Shown here piece by piece: positions 1 to 9,980 of a stretch of DNA of 64,000 nucleotides (within the stretch, counting starts at the first letter, position 1; the number at the start of each line of letters is the position of its first letter). Source of the stretch: Planctomycetota bacterium (lineage in GTDB: Bacteria; Planctomycetota; J058); contig JAMLIC010000005.1 in assembly GCA_023954375.1 (NCBI GenBank), forward strand, positions 1 to 64,000, written 5' to 3'. Made by a program: the position numbers and the translations under genes. The notes below the pieces were generated by a model, which was not told the origin of the DNA, made no database searches, and worked only from the letters and a program-made list of their open reading frames with translations.

Positions 1-2
1 CG

Positions 3-24
3 CCCCCCCCCCCCCCCCCCCCCC
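3..24. repeat. 22-nt poly-C homopolymer at the window edge
   Basis: Positions 3 to 24 are an uninterrupted run of 22 C. It lies just past the stop codon of the first gene. Its length may be a sequencing or assembly artefact, or the run may be a contig break point. Runs this long are hypermutable when real. Confidence 0.9.
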
Positions 25-57
25 GGCCGCGCCCGCCATCGTCGGCCGCAGCCGCGA

Positions 58-1593
58 TCACACCGTAGTGGCCCAGCGCGCCCGCTGGCTCGCCCAGGCG
101 CGCAGGTGCTGGACCTTGTCGGCCATCGTGCGCGCCAGCGGCACCGTCTCGCCCACGGCCTGGAGCACGTCCTGCGTGGTGAACTCGCGGTCCTCGGGGA
201 AGGCGCGGTACATGGCCGCGACGATCGCCTGCTCGAGCTCGGCGCCGCTGAAGCCGTCCGTGGCCTGCGCCAGCCGCTCGAGGTCGTAGCGGCGCGCCTG
301 GCGGTTCCGCCGCTCGATGTGGATACGCAGGATGTCGAGGCGCTCGCGCGGCGTGGGCAGGTCGACGAAGAACACCTCGTCGAAGCGCCCCTTGCGCAGG
401 AGCTCCGGCGGCAGGTGCTCGATCGAGTTGGCCGTGGCCACGACGAACACCGGCCGCGCCTTCTCTTGCATCCAGGTGATGAACGCGCCGAACACGCGCG
501 CCGACGTGCCGGCGTCTGCGCTGCCCGAGCCCGACACGCCGGCGAAGCCCTTCTCGATCTCGTCCACCCACAGGGCGCACGGCGCGATCGACTCCGCGAC
601 GCGGAGCGAGCTGCGCAGGTTCTCCTCGGTCTTGCCGATGTAGGAGCTGAACAGGGCGCCCACGTCGAGCCGCAGGAGCGGCATGTGCCAGTAGCCGGCG
701 ATCGCCTTGGAGACGAGGCTCTTGCCGCACCCCTGGACGCCGAGGAGGAACACGCCCTTGGGCTGGGGCAGCCCGTAGGCGCGCGCCTTCTCGGAGAACG
801 CCGCCTGCCGCTGGCGGAGCCAGGCCTTGAGCCCGTCGAGGCCGCCGACGGCGCGCAGGTCCTCGCGCTGCTCGACGAACTCGAGCACGCCCGACTGGGC
901 GATGATCTGCCGCTTCTGCGCGGTGATCCGCTCCAGGTCGTCCTCGGTGAACTCGCCGTCGTCCTGGATCGCGCGGCGGAACACGCAGTCGGCTTGCCGC
1001 CGCGTGAGGCCGAGCGCCGCCCGCACGACCGCCTCGAGGAGCTGCTGCGGCACCTTGAACGAGCCCTTCGCGCTGGCGAGGACGCGCAGGTTGCGCATGA
1101 GCACCTCGTGCAGCTCCGCCTCGTCGGGCAGCGGCACGTCGACGAGCGCCACCTCCTTCTCCAGCTGCGAGGGGAGCTTGATCCCCGGCGCGCTGAAGAG
1201 CACGGCCCACTCCTCGCGCGCCTGGACCAGGTCGAGGAGGGCGCGGACGACCCGCGGTTCGTCGAGGGAGGCGTGCAGGTCACGCACGAGGAGGAGGAGC
1301 GGGCGGCCCCGCGCGTGCTCGCGCACCTCGACGAGGGCGTCGGCCAGGGCGGGCCGCCGCGGCGCGGGCGCGCTCTCGCCCGCGAGCTGGTAGCCCCCGG
1401 TGCGCGGGTCGAGCGGCGTGCCGTCGGGGAGGGTCCAGCCGGACGTGAGGCTCCAGACGTGCAGGGGCCGCCCGAGGCGACGGGCGGCGGCGACCGCCAG
1501 CTCCGTGCAGCGGTCCTCCTCGGCGCTCACGAGCCCCAGGCAGCGGAACGACGAGCGGACGAGGAGCTCCAGCTCGGCCAGGACGTCCTTCAT
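58..1593 (-). CDS. Ycf46-like AAA+ ATPase
   Basis: A 511-residue AAA+ ATPase resembling the cyanobacterial/plastid Ycf46 family. The C-terminal half carries Walker A (GVQGCGKS), Walker B (LWVDEIEKG) and the downstream GRFDEVFF box with likely arginine fingers. The flanking text ([23 protein letters not shown] before Walker B) is typical of Ycf46. The N-terminal half is the non-ATPase domain of that family. I chose ATG 1593 ([11 protein letters not shown]) because it aligns with the usual Ycf46 N-terminus; a GTG at 1638 would add 15 residues. Neither has a clear ribosome binding site. Ycf46 has been linked to inorganic-carbon and photosynthetic regulation in cyanobacteria, but its role in a heterotroph is unknown. 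It faces away from dnaA. Confidence 0.85.
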   Translation of the reverse strand: MKDVLAELELLVRSSFRCLGLVSAEEDRCTELAVAAARRLGRPLHVWSLTSGWTLPDGTPLDPRTGGYQLAGESAPAPRRPALADALVEVREHARGRPLLLLVRDLHASLDEPRVVRALLDLVQAREEWAVLFSAPGIKLPSQLEKEVALVDVPLPDEAELHEVLMRNLRVLASAKGSFKVPQQLLEAVVRAALGLTRRQADCVFRRAIQDDGEFTEDDLERITAQKRQIIAQSGVLEFVEQREDLRAVGGLDGLKAWLRQRQAAFSEKARAYGLPQPKGVFLLGVQGCGKSLVSKAIAGYWHMPLLRLDVGALFSSYIGKTEENLRSSLRVAESIAPCALWVDEIEKGFAGVSGSGSADAGTSARVFGAFITWMQEKARPVFVVATANSIEHLPPELLRKGRFDEVFFVDLPTPRERLDILRIHIERRNRQARRYDLERLAQATDGFSGAELEQAIVAAMYRAFPEDREFTTQDVLQAVGETVPLARTMADKVQHLRAWASQRARWATTV

Positions 1594-1638
1594 GGCGCGA
1601 TCATGGTCGACGCGCCCACCCGACGCCACGTGACGCAC

Positions 1639-2047
1639 AGCGACACCACCGGTTCTCCACAGGCTCTACCCGGCGCGCGCCGCCCGCACGGCGCGCAACG
1701 GGCGGCGCCGCGAGGGCGACGCGCAGGGACTCCACAGGTTCCCCAGCGACCACGTCCGCGCCGGGCCGGTGACGTGGAGAAGTGCCGTCGGCGCAAGGGC
1801 ATCGGCGCCACGGCGGAGGGCCTAGACCGCGTAGCGTCTCCGCCGGCGGCCCGCCTCCGCCGGCCTCATCTCCCGGCGTGGTGGAGCATCACCGGCGGGT
1901 GACGCGCGGCGCCGGCGGGACACACCCGAGGGCGACGATGACGAACCGTTGGCCTTCGTCGGCTTAGGGCCAGCACCCCTGGCCGGCTTTCCGTCTCCTT
2001 GATCCAGGACTACACTCCGCCCCACGCACACCGCGTCGGGGGGACAA
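1639..2047. other. Divergent intergenic region with DnaA-box-like sites
   Basis: About 400 bases between the divergent AAA+ gene and dnaA. No convincing gene. It holds TTCTCCACA (1653-1661), one mismatch from the classical DnaA box TTATCCACA, and a weaker GACTCCACA (1728-1736); both continue as CACAGG. A TACACT hexamer at 2011-2016, 32 bases before the dnaA start, could be a -10 element. The region may serve dnaA autoregulation or be part of oriC. Confidence 0.45.
1653..1661 (+). promoter_or_regulatory. DnaA-box-like site TTCTCCACA
   Basis: TTCTCCACA differs from TTATCCACA at one position. The identical 9-mer recurs downstream of dnaA at 3430-3438. High-GC bacteria commonly vary this third base. 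Confidence 0.45.
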
Positions 2048-3394
2048 GTGGGCGTGACGAAGGTCTGGGCCGCAGCGCGGGCGCGGCTCCAGGACGAGCT
2101 TGGTTGGATCCGCACGCGGCCGTGGCTGGACGAGCTCGCCCTGCGCTCCTGCGAGCCGGCCGAGGCCGTGCTCGAGGCGGCCAGCGCGCCGGCCCGCGAC
2201 CAGGCGCTCGCGCAGCAGGCCGCGATCGCCCGCGCGCTCGCCGAGGTGCTGGGCCGGCCCGTCCCGGTGCGCGTCGTGCACCGCCGCTCGCGCGCCGCGC
2301 GCCCGCCGAAGGGCGCCGCGGAGCCGGCGGCCGACGAGCCCGCCGAGGTCCACCTCGGCTCGGACCGCGTGAGCGAGAGCTTCGAGCTGAGCTCCTTCCT
2401 CACCGGGCCGAAGAACGAGGTCCCGCTGCGCTTCGCCCGGCACGTGGTCGACGCGCCCGGCCGCTACTGCCCGGTCGTGTTCTACGGCGAGTCCGGCACC
2501 GGCAAGACGCACCTGCTCCAGGGGATCGTCAACGGCTACCGGCGCCGCTACCCGGGGCGCCGCGTCGTCTACACCTCGAGCGACCGGTTCGCCCGCCAGC
2601 TCTCGTTCATGGCCCGCAAGCGCCTCGGGGGCCGCTTCCGCGAGCTCTACCGCGAGGCGGACCTGCTGGTGCTCGAGGACGTGCAGGACCTCGCCGGCAA
2701 GGAGGCGAGCGAGCGCGAGCTGACGTTCACCCTCGACCACCTGCAGGCCCAGGGCCGCCAGGTCGTCCTGTCGAGCACCTGCCTCCCGCGGCACATCAAC
2801 TACGTCGAGCGCTCCCTGGGCGACCGCCTCACCGGCGGCCTGACCGTGCCGCTCGAGCCGCCCGACCGCGAGACCCGGCTGTCGATCGTCAAGGCGCGCA
2901 CGGCGGCGCTGTCGCTCCCGCTCGACGACCAGGTCCTCGAGCTCCTCACCTCCGGGCTCGAGGCGAGCGTGCGCGAGCTCCTGTGCGCGCTCACCCAGCT
3001 CGACGCGCACCGCCGCCACGTCGGCTGCCGCCTGGACCTGCCGACGGTGCGCCGGATCCTCTCCGAGATGCTCCGCGGCCGCACCGAGGTCGCCTCGCTC
3101 GACGGCGTCTGCGACTTCGTCGCCACGCGCCTGGGGATCGGCGAGGAGCAGCTGCGCGGCGGCAGCCGGCGCCCGCAGGTGGCGCGCGCCCGGCAGGTCG
3201 CCATGGCCCTCGCCCGCGAGCTCACCGGGCTCACCCTCCGCGAGGTGGGCACGTTCTTCGGCCAGCGCTCCTGCGCCAGCGTCCACGCCGCCCAGCACAA
3301 GGTGGCGGCCCTGCGGCAGGAGGACCCGCGGATCCGCGAGGTCTGGGAGGCCGCCTGCGCGCGCTTCACGCGCGAGCCGGCCCCGCAGGTCTGA
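2048..3394 (+). CDS. dnaA: Chromosomal replication initiator DnaA
   Basis: A 448-residue protein with the whole DnaA architecture. Domain I-like sequence at residues 5-35 (VWAAARARLQDEL, RPWLDELAL). Short linker. AAA+ domain III with Walker A GESGTGKTH (about 147-155), Walker B LLVLEDVQDLAGKE (about 207-220), sensor 1 LSST, and the box GDRLTGGLTVPLEPPDRETR. Domain IV at about 376-420, with the helix ARQVAMALARELTGLTL and the DNA-contact signature FGQRSCASV in place of the usual FGGRDHTTV. The length fits the family. The GTG start at 2048 follows a GGGGGGA tract. It binds DnaA boxes in its ATP form and opens the origin. TTCTCCACA boxes on both sides support autoregulation or an adjacent origin. 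The altered signature leaves a small chance that it is a paralogue rather than the main initiator. Confidence 0.9.
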   Translation: MGVTKVWAAARARLQDELGWIRTRPWLDELALRSCEPAEAVLEAASAPARDQALAQQAAIARALAEVLGRPVPVRVVHRRSRAARPPKGAAEPAADEPAEVHLGSDRVSESFELSSFLTGPKNEVPLRFARHVVDAPGRYCPVVFYGESGTGKTHLLQGIVNGYRRRYPGRRVVYTSSDRFARQLSFMARKRLGGRFRELYREADLLVLEDVQDLAGKEASERELTFTLDHLQAQGRQVVLSSTCLPRHINYVERSLGDRLTGGLTVPLEPPDRETRLSIVKARTAALSLPLDDQVLELLTSGLEASVRELLCALTQLDAHRRHVGCRLDLPTVRRILSEMLRGRTEVASLDGVCDFVATRLGIGEEQLRGGSRRPQVARARQVAMALARELTGLTLREVGTFFGQRSCASVHAAQHKVAALRQEDPRIREVWEAACARFTREPAPQV

Positions 3395-3630
3395 CCGCCA
3401 TGGGACGAGCGGCGTGAACGCCGCACCCGTTCTCCACACCCGCCGCGTCGCGTCACGTTCGGGAACCCGTACGGTGACGCCGTCCACGCAAGGCATTTTG
3501 CAACATATACTTACGCACAGCGCGACGGGACGTAAGTGGCGTGGCACTTCTCTGCGAGCGCTCGTTCTCCCCGCGTTCCTCACCCCGCCCGCGGTCATCG
3601 AACGGTAAGCTTCCGCAGGAGGAGGTTCGG
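3395..3630. promoter_or_regulatory. AT-rich region downstream of dnaA (candidate unwinding element or promoter)
   Basis: This 236-base gap contains TTCTCCACA (3430-3438), one of the most AT-rich stretches in the window (about 3490-3519), a TATACT hexamer (3506-3511), a TTACGCACA partial DnaA box (3511-3519), and a perfect inverted repeat ACTTACG (3509-3515) / CGTAAGT (3531-3537). It could be an origin unwinding element, or the promoter and operator of the next gene. I see no protein gene in it. Confidence 0.45.
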
Positions 3631-3903
3631 GTGCTCCCTCGCGAACCGGACCGCGGCCCCGTGCGGCGCGACACGCTCCTCGACGACGTGTGCTTCACCC
3701 GGCCCGACGCCGAGCGGGTGCTGTTCGAGGAGTTCAAGCTCCCCTGCTACGACTGCGAGGTCCGCTTCTACGAGAGCGTCGAGCAGGCCTGCTCCTACTA
3801 CGGGATCGACCCCGACGTCATGGTGAAGCGGCTGAACGAGCTGCCGCTGGGGCCGGAGCCCGCGGCGGACGAGGGCGGAACGGGGCCCGGTCCTCACGCC
3901 TGA
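3631..3903 (+). CDS. DUF1858 hybrid-cluster-associated redox disulfide domain protein
   Basis: A 90-residue protein made mostly of one DUF1858-type domain (about residues 14-70). It has the typical pattern: a repeat-unit-like start (TLLDDV), then LFEEFKLPCYDC with a CxxC pair, then SVEQACSYYGIDPDVMVKRLNEL. Such domains occur at the N-terminus of ScdA/RIC iron-sulfur repair proteins and in small stand-alone proteins, and are thought to be redox active. I chose GTG 3631 because AGGAGGAGG lies 5 bases upstream; the frame stays open to a GTG at 3541, but that extension is low-complexity. The gene ends in a perfect hairpin shared with the convergent yggU-like gene. Confidence 0.75.
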   Translation: MLPREPDRGPVRRDTLLDDVCFTRPDAERVLFEEFKLPCYDCEVRFYESVEQACSYYGIDPDVMVKRLNELPLGPEPAADEGGTGPGPHA

Positions 3904-3926
3904 TTCGACGCAGAGGGTGTCGAATC
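3902..3926. terminator. Hairpin between convergent genes
   Basis: Perfect 8-bp inverted repeat GATTCGAC (3902-3909) / GTCGAATC (3919-3926) with a 9-base loop. It overlaps the stop codon of the DUF1858 gene and lies 10 bases from the end of the convergent yggU-like gene. There is no T tract. Confidence 0.6.
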
Positions 3927-3936
3927 GTCCTCTCGC

Positions 3937-4241
3937 CTAGGCGCCCACCAGCCCGGCCAGCCGCTCCCTCAACGCCTCGACCTCCAGCCCCTCGACCCGC
4001 ACCACCTTGTCGCGCGAGGCCTCGCCGCGGACGAGCGTCACCTGCGCGCGGCGGAGCCCGAGCGCCCGCGCCAGGAAGCGCACCAGCTCGTCGTTGGCCT
4101 TGCCCTTCTCGGGCGGGGCCTGGACGGCGACCTTGAGCGCGTCCCCGGCGACGCCCTGCACGGCCGAGCGCGACGCGCCGGGCCGCGCGGCCACCTTCAG
4201 CAGCACGCCCCCCTGCGCGTCGACGCGGAGGGCGAGGGACG

Positions 4242-4245
<4 letters not shown>
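3937..4245 (-). CDS. yggU: YggU-like DUF167 family protein
   Basis: A 102-residue protein matching the DUF167/YggU family. The core PPEKGKANDELVRFLARALGL with the following VTLVRGEASRDKVVRVEGL is diagnostic, and VAARPGASRSAV near the start is the usual first strand and loop. Function is not established. The start is GTG 4245, which overlaps the TGA of the upstream kinase gene as GTGA, so it is probably translationally coupled. An open frame continues upstream through the kinase gene, but that part is out-of-frame translation of the kinase. Confidence 0.85.
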
Positions 4246-6968
<2,723 letters not shown>

Positions 6969-7024
6969 GGGGCCGCTACTCTAACTCGGGTCGGCGGTCG
7001 CTGTCCGCTCGCCGTCGCGACCGG

Positions 7025-7747
7025 TCAGCCACGCCCCGCGAGCCCCTCGAGCAGCGCCCGCCCCACGCGCACCACGGTGGCGCCCTCCTCGACGGCCACC
7101 TCGAGGTCGTCGGTCATCCCCATCGACAGCCCGCCGCCGGGCAGGTGCTCGTCGCGCAGGCGCCGCAGGCGCTGGAAGTGCGGCCGCGCCTCCGCGGGGG
7201 TCCCTGCGGGCGGCAGCCCCATGAGGCCGGCCAGGCGCAGGCGCGGCAGGCCCTGGAGGCCGGCCACGAACGCCGGCAGCGCCGCCTCGTCGAGGCCGCT
7301 GCGCGTCTCGCCCTGGCCGAGGCGCACCTCGACGTAGACCTCGAGCGGCGGCAGGCCCGCCGGGCGGAGCGCCTCGAGCTTCGCCGCCAGGTCGAGGCTG
7401 TCGAGCGAGTGGAGCGCGGCCAGGTGCGCCGCGACGAGCTTGGCCTTGTTGCGCTGCAGGTGCCCGACCATGTGCCAGCGCGGCGCGAGGTCGGCGAGCG
7501 CCGGCGCCAGCGCCTGGACGCGGTCGGCCCGGTTCTCGCCCAGGTCGCGCTGGCCCAGGTCGACGAGCGCCCGGGCCACGTGGGCGCCGGCGTACTTGGT
7601 CACGGCGACGAGCGCGACCGCCGCCGGGTCGCGCCCGGCGCGGGCGCACGCGGCCGCGATCCGGCCGCGCAGGGCGTCGAGGTTGCGCGCCAGCGCGGCC
7701 CGCTCGGCGTCGGTCAGCGGCGCATCGTCGACCGGGGCGGGCCTCAC
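7025..7747 (-). CDS. yggS: YggS/PLPBP family pyridoxal phosphate homeostasis protein
   Basis: A 240-residue alanine-racemase-fold protein of the PLP-binding YggS family. Seen: VALVAVTKY with the PLP lysine, DLGENRADRVQ, WHMVGHLQRNKAK, and C-terminal SMGMTDDLEVAVEEGATVVRVGRALLEG, all in the family order and at the family length. Members buffer and deliver pyridoxal 5'-phosphate and have no proven enzymatic reaction. The start GTG 7747 overlaps the TGA of the upstream crotonase gene (GTGA), so the two are coupled. The longer open frame upstream is out-of-frame translation of the crotonase gene. Confidence 0.9.
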   Translation of the reverse strand: MRPAPVDDAPLTDAERAALARNLDALRGRIAAACARAGRDPAAVALVAVTKYAGAHVARALVDLGQRDLGENRADRVQALAPALADLAPRWHMVGHLQRNKAKLVAAHLAALHSLDSLDLAAKLEALRPAGLPPLEVYVEVRLGQGETRSGLDEAALPAFVAGLQGLPRLRLAGLMGLPPAGTPAEARPHFQRLRRLRDEHLPGGGLSMGMTDDLEVAVEEGATVVRVGRALLEGLAGRG

Positions 7748-8511
7748 GCCCGCTCCCCGTGACGCCCGGCGCCGCCGGCGAAGCGGCGCGCGCCGTCGAG
7801 CGACTCCGCCGCGAGCGCCCGCAGGCCGTGGGCGTGCTCGTTCCTGAGCGCGTCCTGGAGCGGCAGGTCGAGCCCCTCGTAGACCGAGCGCCGGTCGCCC
7901 AGGAGGCAGGTCCAGGGCGACGCGGCGACCTCGGCCGCCAGGGCCTCGGCGGCGGCGCGCGCCTGGCCGCGCGGGACGACCCGGTCGACGAGGCCGATCC
8001 GCAGGGCCTCCTCGGCCGCGACGGGGCGGCCGGTGAGGATCAGGTCGAGCGCGCGGCCGAGGCCCACGATCCGGGGCAGGCGCACGGTGCCGCCGTCGAT
8101 CAGCGGCACGCCGAAGCGGCGGCAGAAGACGCCGAGCACGGCGTCCTCCTCGGCGACGCGCAGGTCGCACCAGAGCGCCAGCTCGAGCCCGCCGGCGACC
8201 GCGTGCCCGGCGACCGCCGCGATCACCGGCTTGGCGAGGAGGCGCCGCGTCGGCCCGAGCGGGCCGCGCTCGGACTCGATCCGGTTCGGCCGCCCGGCCG
8301 CGACCGCCTTGAGGTCGGCGCCGGCGCAGAAGGCGCCGCCCTCGCCCCAGAGGACGGCGACGCGCGCGGCGTCGTCGCGCTCGAAGGCGTCGAACGCGGC
8401 GTCGAGCGCGTCGGCCGCGTCGCGGTCGATGGCGTTCCTGACCTCCGGCCGGGCCAGGACGACCGTGGTCACGGCCCCGGCCCTCTCGACACGCACCGGC
8501 GTCACGGGCAT
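7744..8511 (-). CDS. Enoyl-CoA hydratase/isomerase family protein (crotonase fold)
   Basis: A 255-residue crotonase-fold protein. The oxyanion-hole motif GGAFCAGADLKAV and the second CoA-binding motif AVAGGLELAL are clear. Where crotonase usually has its second catalytic glutamate (around GQPE), this protein has LGVFCRRFGVPLIDGGTVRLP, so classic hydratase chemistry is uncertain. Isomerase, hydrolase or another acyl-CoA reaction is possible. ATG 8511 (MPVTPVRVERAG) has GGAG 9 bases upstream. It is transcribed away from the LvaABC-like operon; only 12 bases separate the two start codons, so the promoters must overlap the coding regions. It is coupled to yggS. Confidence 0.85.
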   Translation of the reverse strand: MPVTPVRVERAGAVTTVVLARPEVRNAIDRDAADALDAAFDAFERDDAARVAVLWGEGGAFCAGADLKAVAAGRPNRIESERGPLGPTRRLLAKPVIAAVAGHAVAGGLELALWCDLRVAEEDAVLGVFCRRFGVPLIDGGTVRLPRIVGLGRALDLILTGRPVAAEEALRIGLVDRVVPRGQARAAAEALAAEVAASPWTCLLGDRRSVYEGLDLPLQDALRNEHAHGLRALAAESLDGARRFAGGAGRHGERA

Positions 8512-8523
8512 CGTGGCGTCTCC

Positions 8524-9555
8524 ATGGGCGCCGGGACCGTACCACAGCCGGAGGCCGCGCGGGGGGAGGCCCTGCGCGCGCGGGTCGAGGCGCACCTGCG
8601 CGCCGCGACGGGGCGCCCCGTCGACGTGACGGGCGTCGCGCCGCTCGGCGGCGGCGCCGTGCAGGACCTCCTGCGCGTGGACGTGACGGGGCTCGACCTC
8701 CCGCGCTACGTCCTGCGCAGCGACGCCGCCCGGCCCCTGCCGGGGAGCATCGACCGGGCGCGCGAGCGCGTCGTGATCGAGGCCGCGCGCGCGGCCGGGG
8801 TGCGGACGCCGGCCCCGCGCTGGCCGATCGCGGACCTCGTGCGCCCCGGCGCCACGGCGCTGTTCCTGGACTGGGTCGAGGGCGAGACGATCGGCCGCAA
8901 GGTCGTCTCGGCGCCCGCCCTCGCCGGGGCGAGGGCGGGGCTGGTCGACGACCTGGCCCGGGAGCTCGCCCGCCTGCACACGATCACCCCCGACGGCCGC
9001 CCGGAGCTCGTGCAGGCGCTCGGGCCCGCGCCCCACGACCCGCTGGCCGAGCAGGTGCGCGCCCTGCGCGGGATGGCCGACGCCCTGCGCGCCGCCCGCC
9101 CCGCCGTCGAGGTGGCGCTCGCCTGGCTGGCGGGGCGCGCCGCGCCGCGCCCGGCCGTGCTCGCGCACGGCGACTTCCGCACGGGCAACTTCGTCGTGTC
9201 GCCCGGCGGCCTCGTGGCCGTGCTCGACTGGGAGTTCGCCCGCTGGAGCGCGCGCGAGGAGGACCTCGCCTGGCTCTGCGTGCGCGACTGGCGCTTCGGG
9301 CAGCTCGCGCTCGCCGCCGGCGGCGTCGCCCCGCGCGAGGCGCTCTACCGCGCCTACGAGGCCGCCGCGGGGGTGACCGTCGACCGCGAGGCCGTCCGCG
9401 CCTGGGAGGTGCTCGGCAACGTGCGCTGGGCGCTGGGCTGCCTGGCGCAGGGGGCGCGCTACGCCGAGCGGCCCGACCTGGAGCTGGCGGCGATCGCCCG
9501 CCGCGCGCCGGAGATGGAGTGGGAGGCCCTGCGGCTGATCGGAGCTGCCTCGTGA
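8524..9555 (+). CDS. APH-family phosphotransferase (LvaA / ACAD11 kinase-like)
   Basis: A 343-residue aminoglycoside-phosphotransferase-fold kinase. It has the catalytic loop LAHGDFRTGNFVV and metal-binding AVLDWEFA (about residues 215-240). It is followed by overlapping DUF6285 and acyl-CoA dehydrogenase genes. This set and order match LvaA-LvaB-LvaC of Pseudomonas putida levulinate catabolism, and the kinase-dehydrogenase fusion in human ACAD11. In those systems the kinase phosphorylates a 4-hydroxyacyl-CoA so that the dehydrogenase can eliminate phosphate. I infer the same here; antibiotic resistance is unlikely. Start ATG 8524 lacks a strong ribosome binding site but is the only start that preserves the N-lobe. 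Confidence 0.8.
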   Translation: MGAGTVPQPEAARGEALRARVEAHLRAATGRPVDVTGVAPLGGGAVQDLLRVDVTGLDLPRYVLRSDAARPLPGSIDRARERVVIEAARAAGVRTPAPRWPIADLVRPGATALFLDWVEGETIGRKVVSAPALAGARAGLVDDLARELARLHTITPDGRPELVQALGPAPHDPLAEQVRALRGMADALRAARPAVEVALAWLAGRAAPRPAVLAHGDFRTGNFVVSPGGLVAVLDWEFARWSAREEDLAWLCVRDWRFGQLALAAGGVAPREALYRAYEAAAGVTVDREAVRAWEVLGNVRWALGCLAQGARYAERPDLELAAIARRAPEMEWEALRLIGAAS

Positions 9556-9980
9556 GCGCGCCGGACCCGACCGACCTCCTCGCGGCCGTGGCCCGCTTCC
9601 TCGACGAGGACGCGCGGCCGGCGCTCGGCGACCCGGCGCTCGCCTTCCGCGCCCGGATCGGCGCCGCGCTCCTGCGGTCGCTCGCCGCCGAGGCGGGCGC
9701 GGCCGAGGCGCTCGAGGCGGCCGACCTGGCGCGGCTGCGCGCCGTCCTCGCCGCGCTCGACGGCCGCGAGGACCACGACGAAGGGGCTGACCTCACGACG
9801 CCGTCGGAGTCGGAGCGCCGGGCCGCCCTGCGCACGGTCGAGCGCGCGCTGTGCGACCGCGTGCGCGCGGGCCTCGCGCCGGGCGACCTCGCGCGGGTGC
9901 GCGCCGCGGTGGCCGAGGGGCTGCGCGCGCGCCTCGCCGTGACGACGCCGGCCTTCGACCTGTCGCCGGAGGTGGAGTGA
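9552..9980 (+). CDS. DUF6285 domain protein (LvaB-like)
   Basis: A 142-residue Ala/Arg/Leu-rich helical protein between the phosphotransferase and the acyl-CoA dehydrogenase. I recognise it as DUF6285 from its sequence style (DLLAAVARFLDEDARPALGD, FRARIGAALL, ALCDRVRAGLAPGDL) and its position. In P. putida the small protein LvaB, encoded between kinase and dehydrogenase, is needed with LvaA for phosphorylation of 4-hydroxyvaleryl-CoA; equating the two is from memory. Start GTG 9552 overlaps the previous stop (GTGA), and GTG 9977 of the next gene overlaps its own stop the same way. Confidence 0.7.
   Translation: MSAPDPTDLLAAVARFLDEDARPALGDPALAFRARIGAALLRSLAAEAGAAEALEAADLARLRAVLAALDGREDHDEGADLTTPSESERRAALRTVERALCDRVRAGLAPGDLARVRAAVAEGLRARLAVTTPAFDLSPEVE

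Noticed and set aside
8524..9555. Phosphotransferase as an aminoglycoside-resistance gene
   Set aside because: Overlap with DUF6285 and acyl-CoA dehydrogenase genes fits LvaA/ACAD11-type acyl-CoA metabolism much better.
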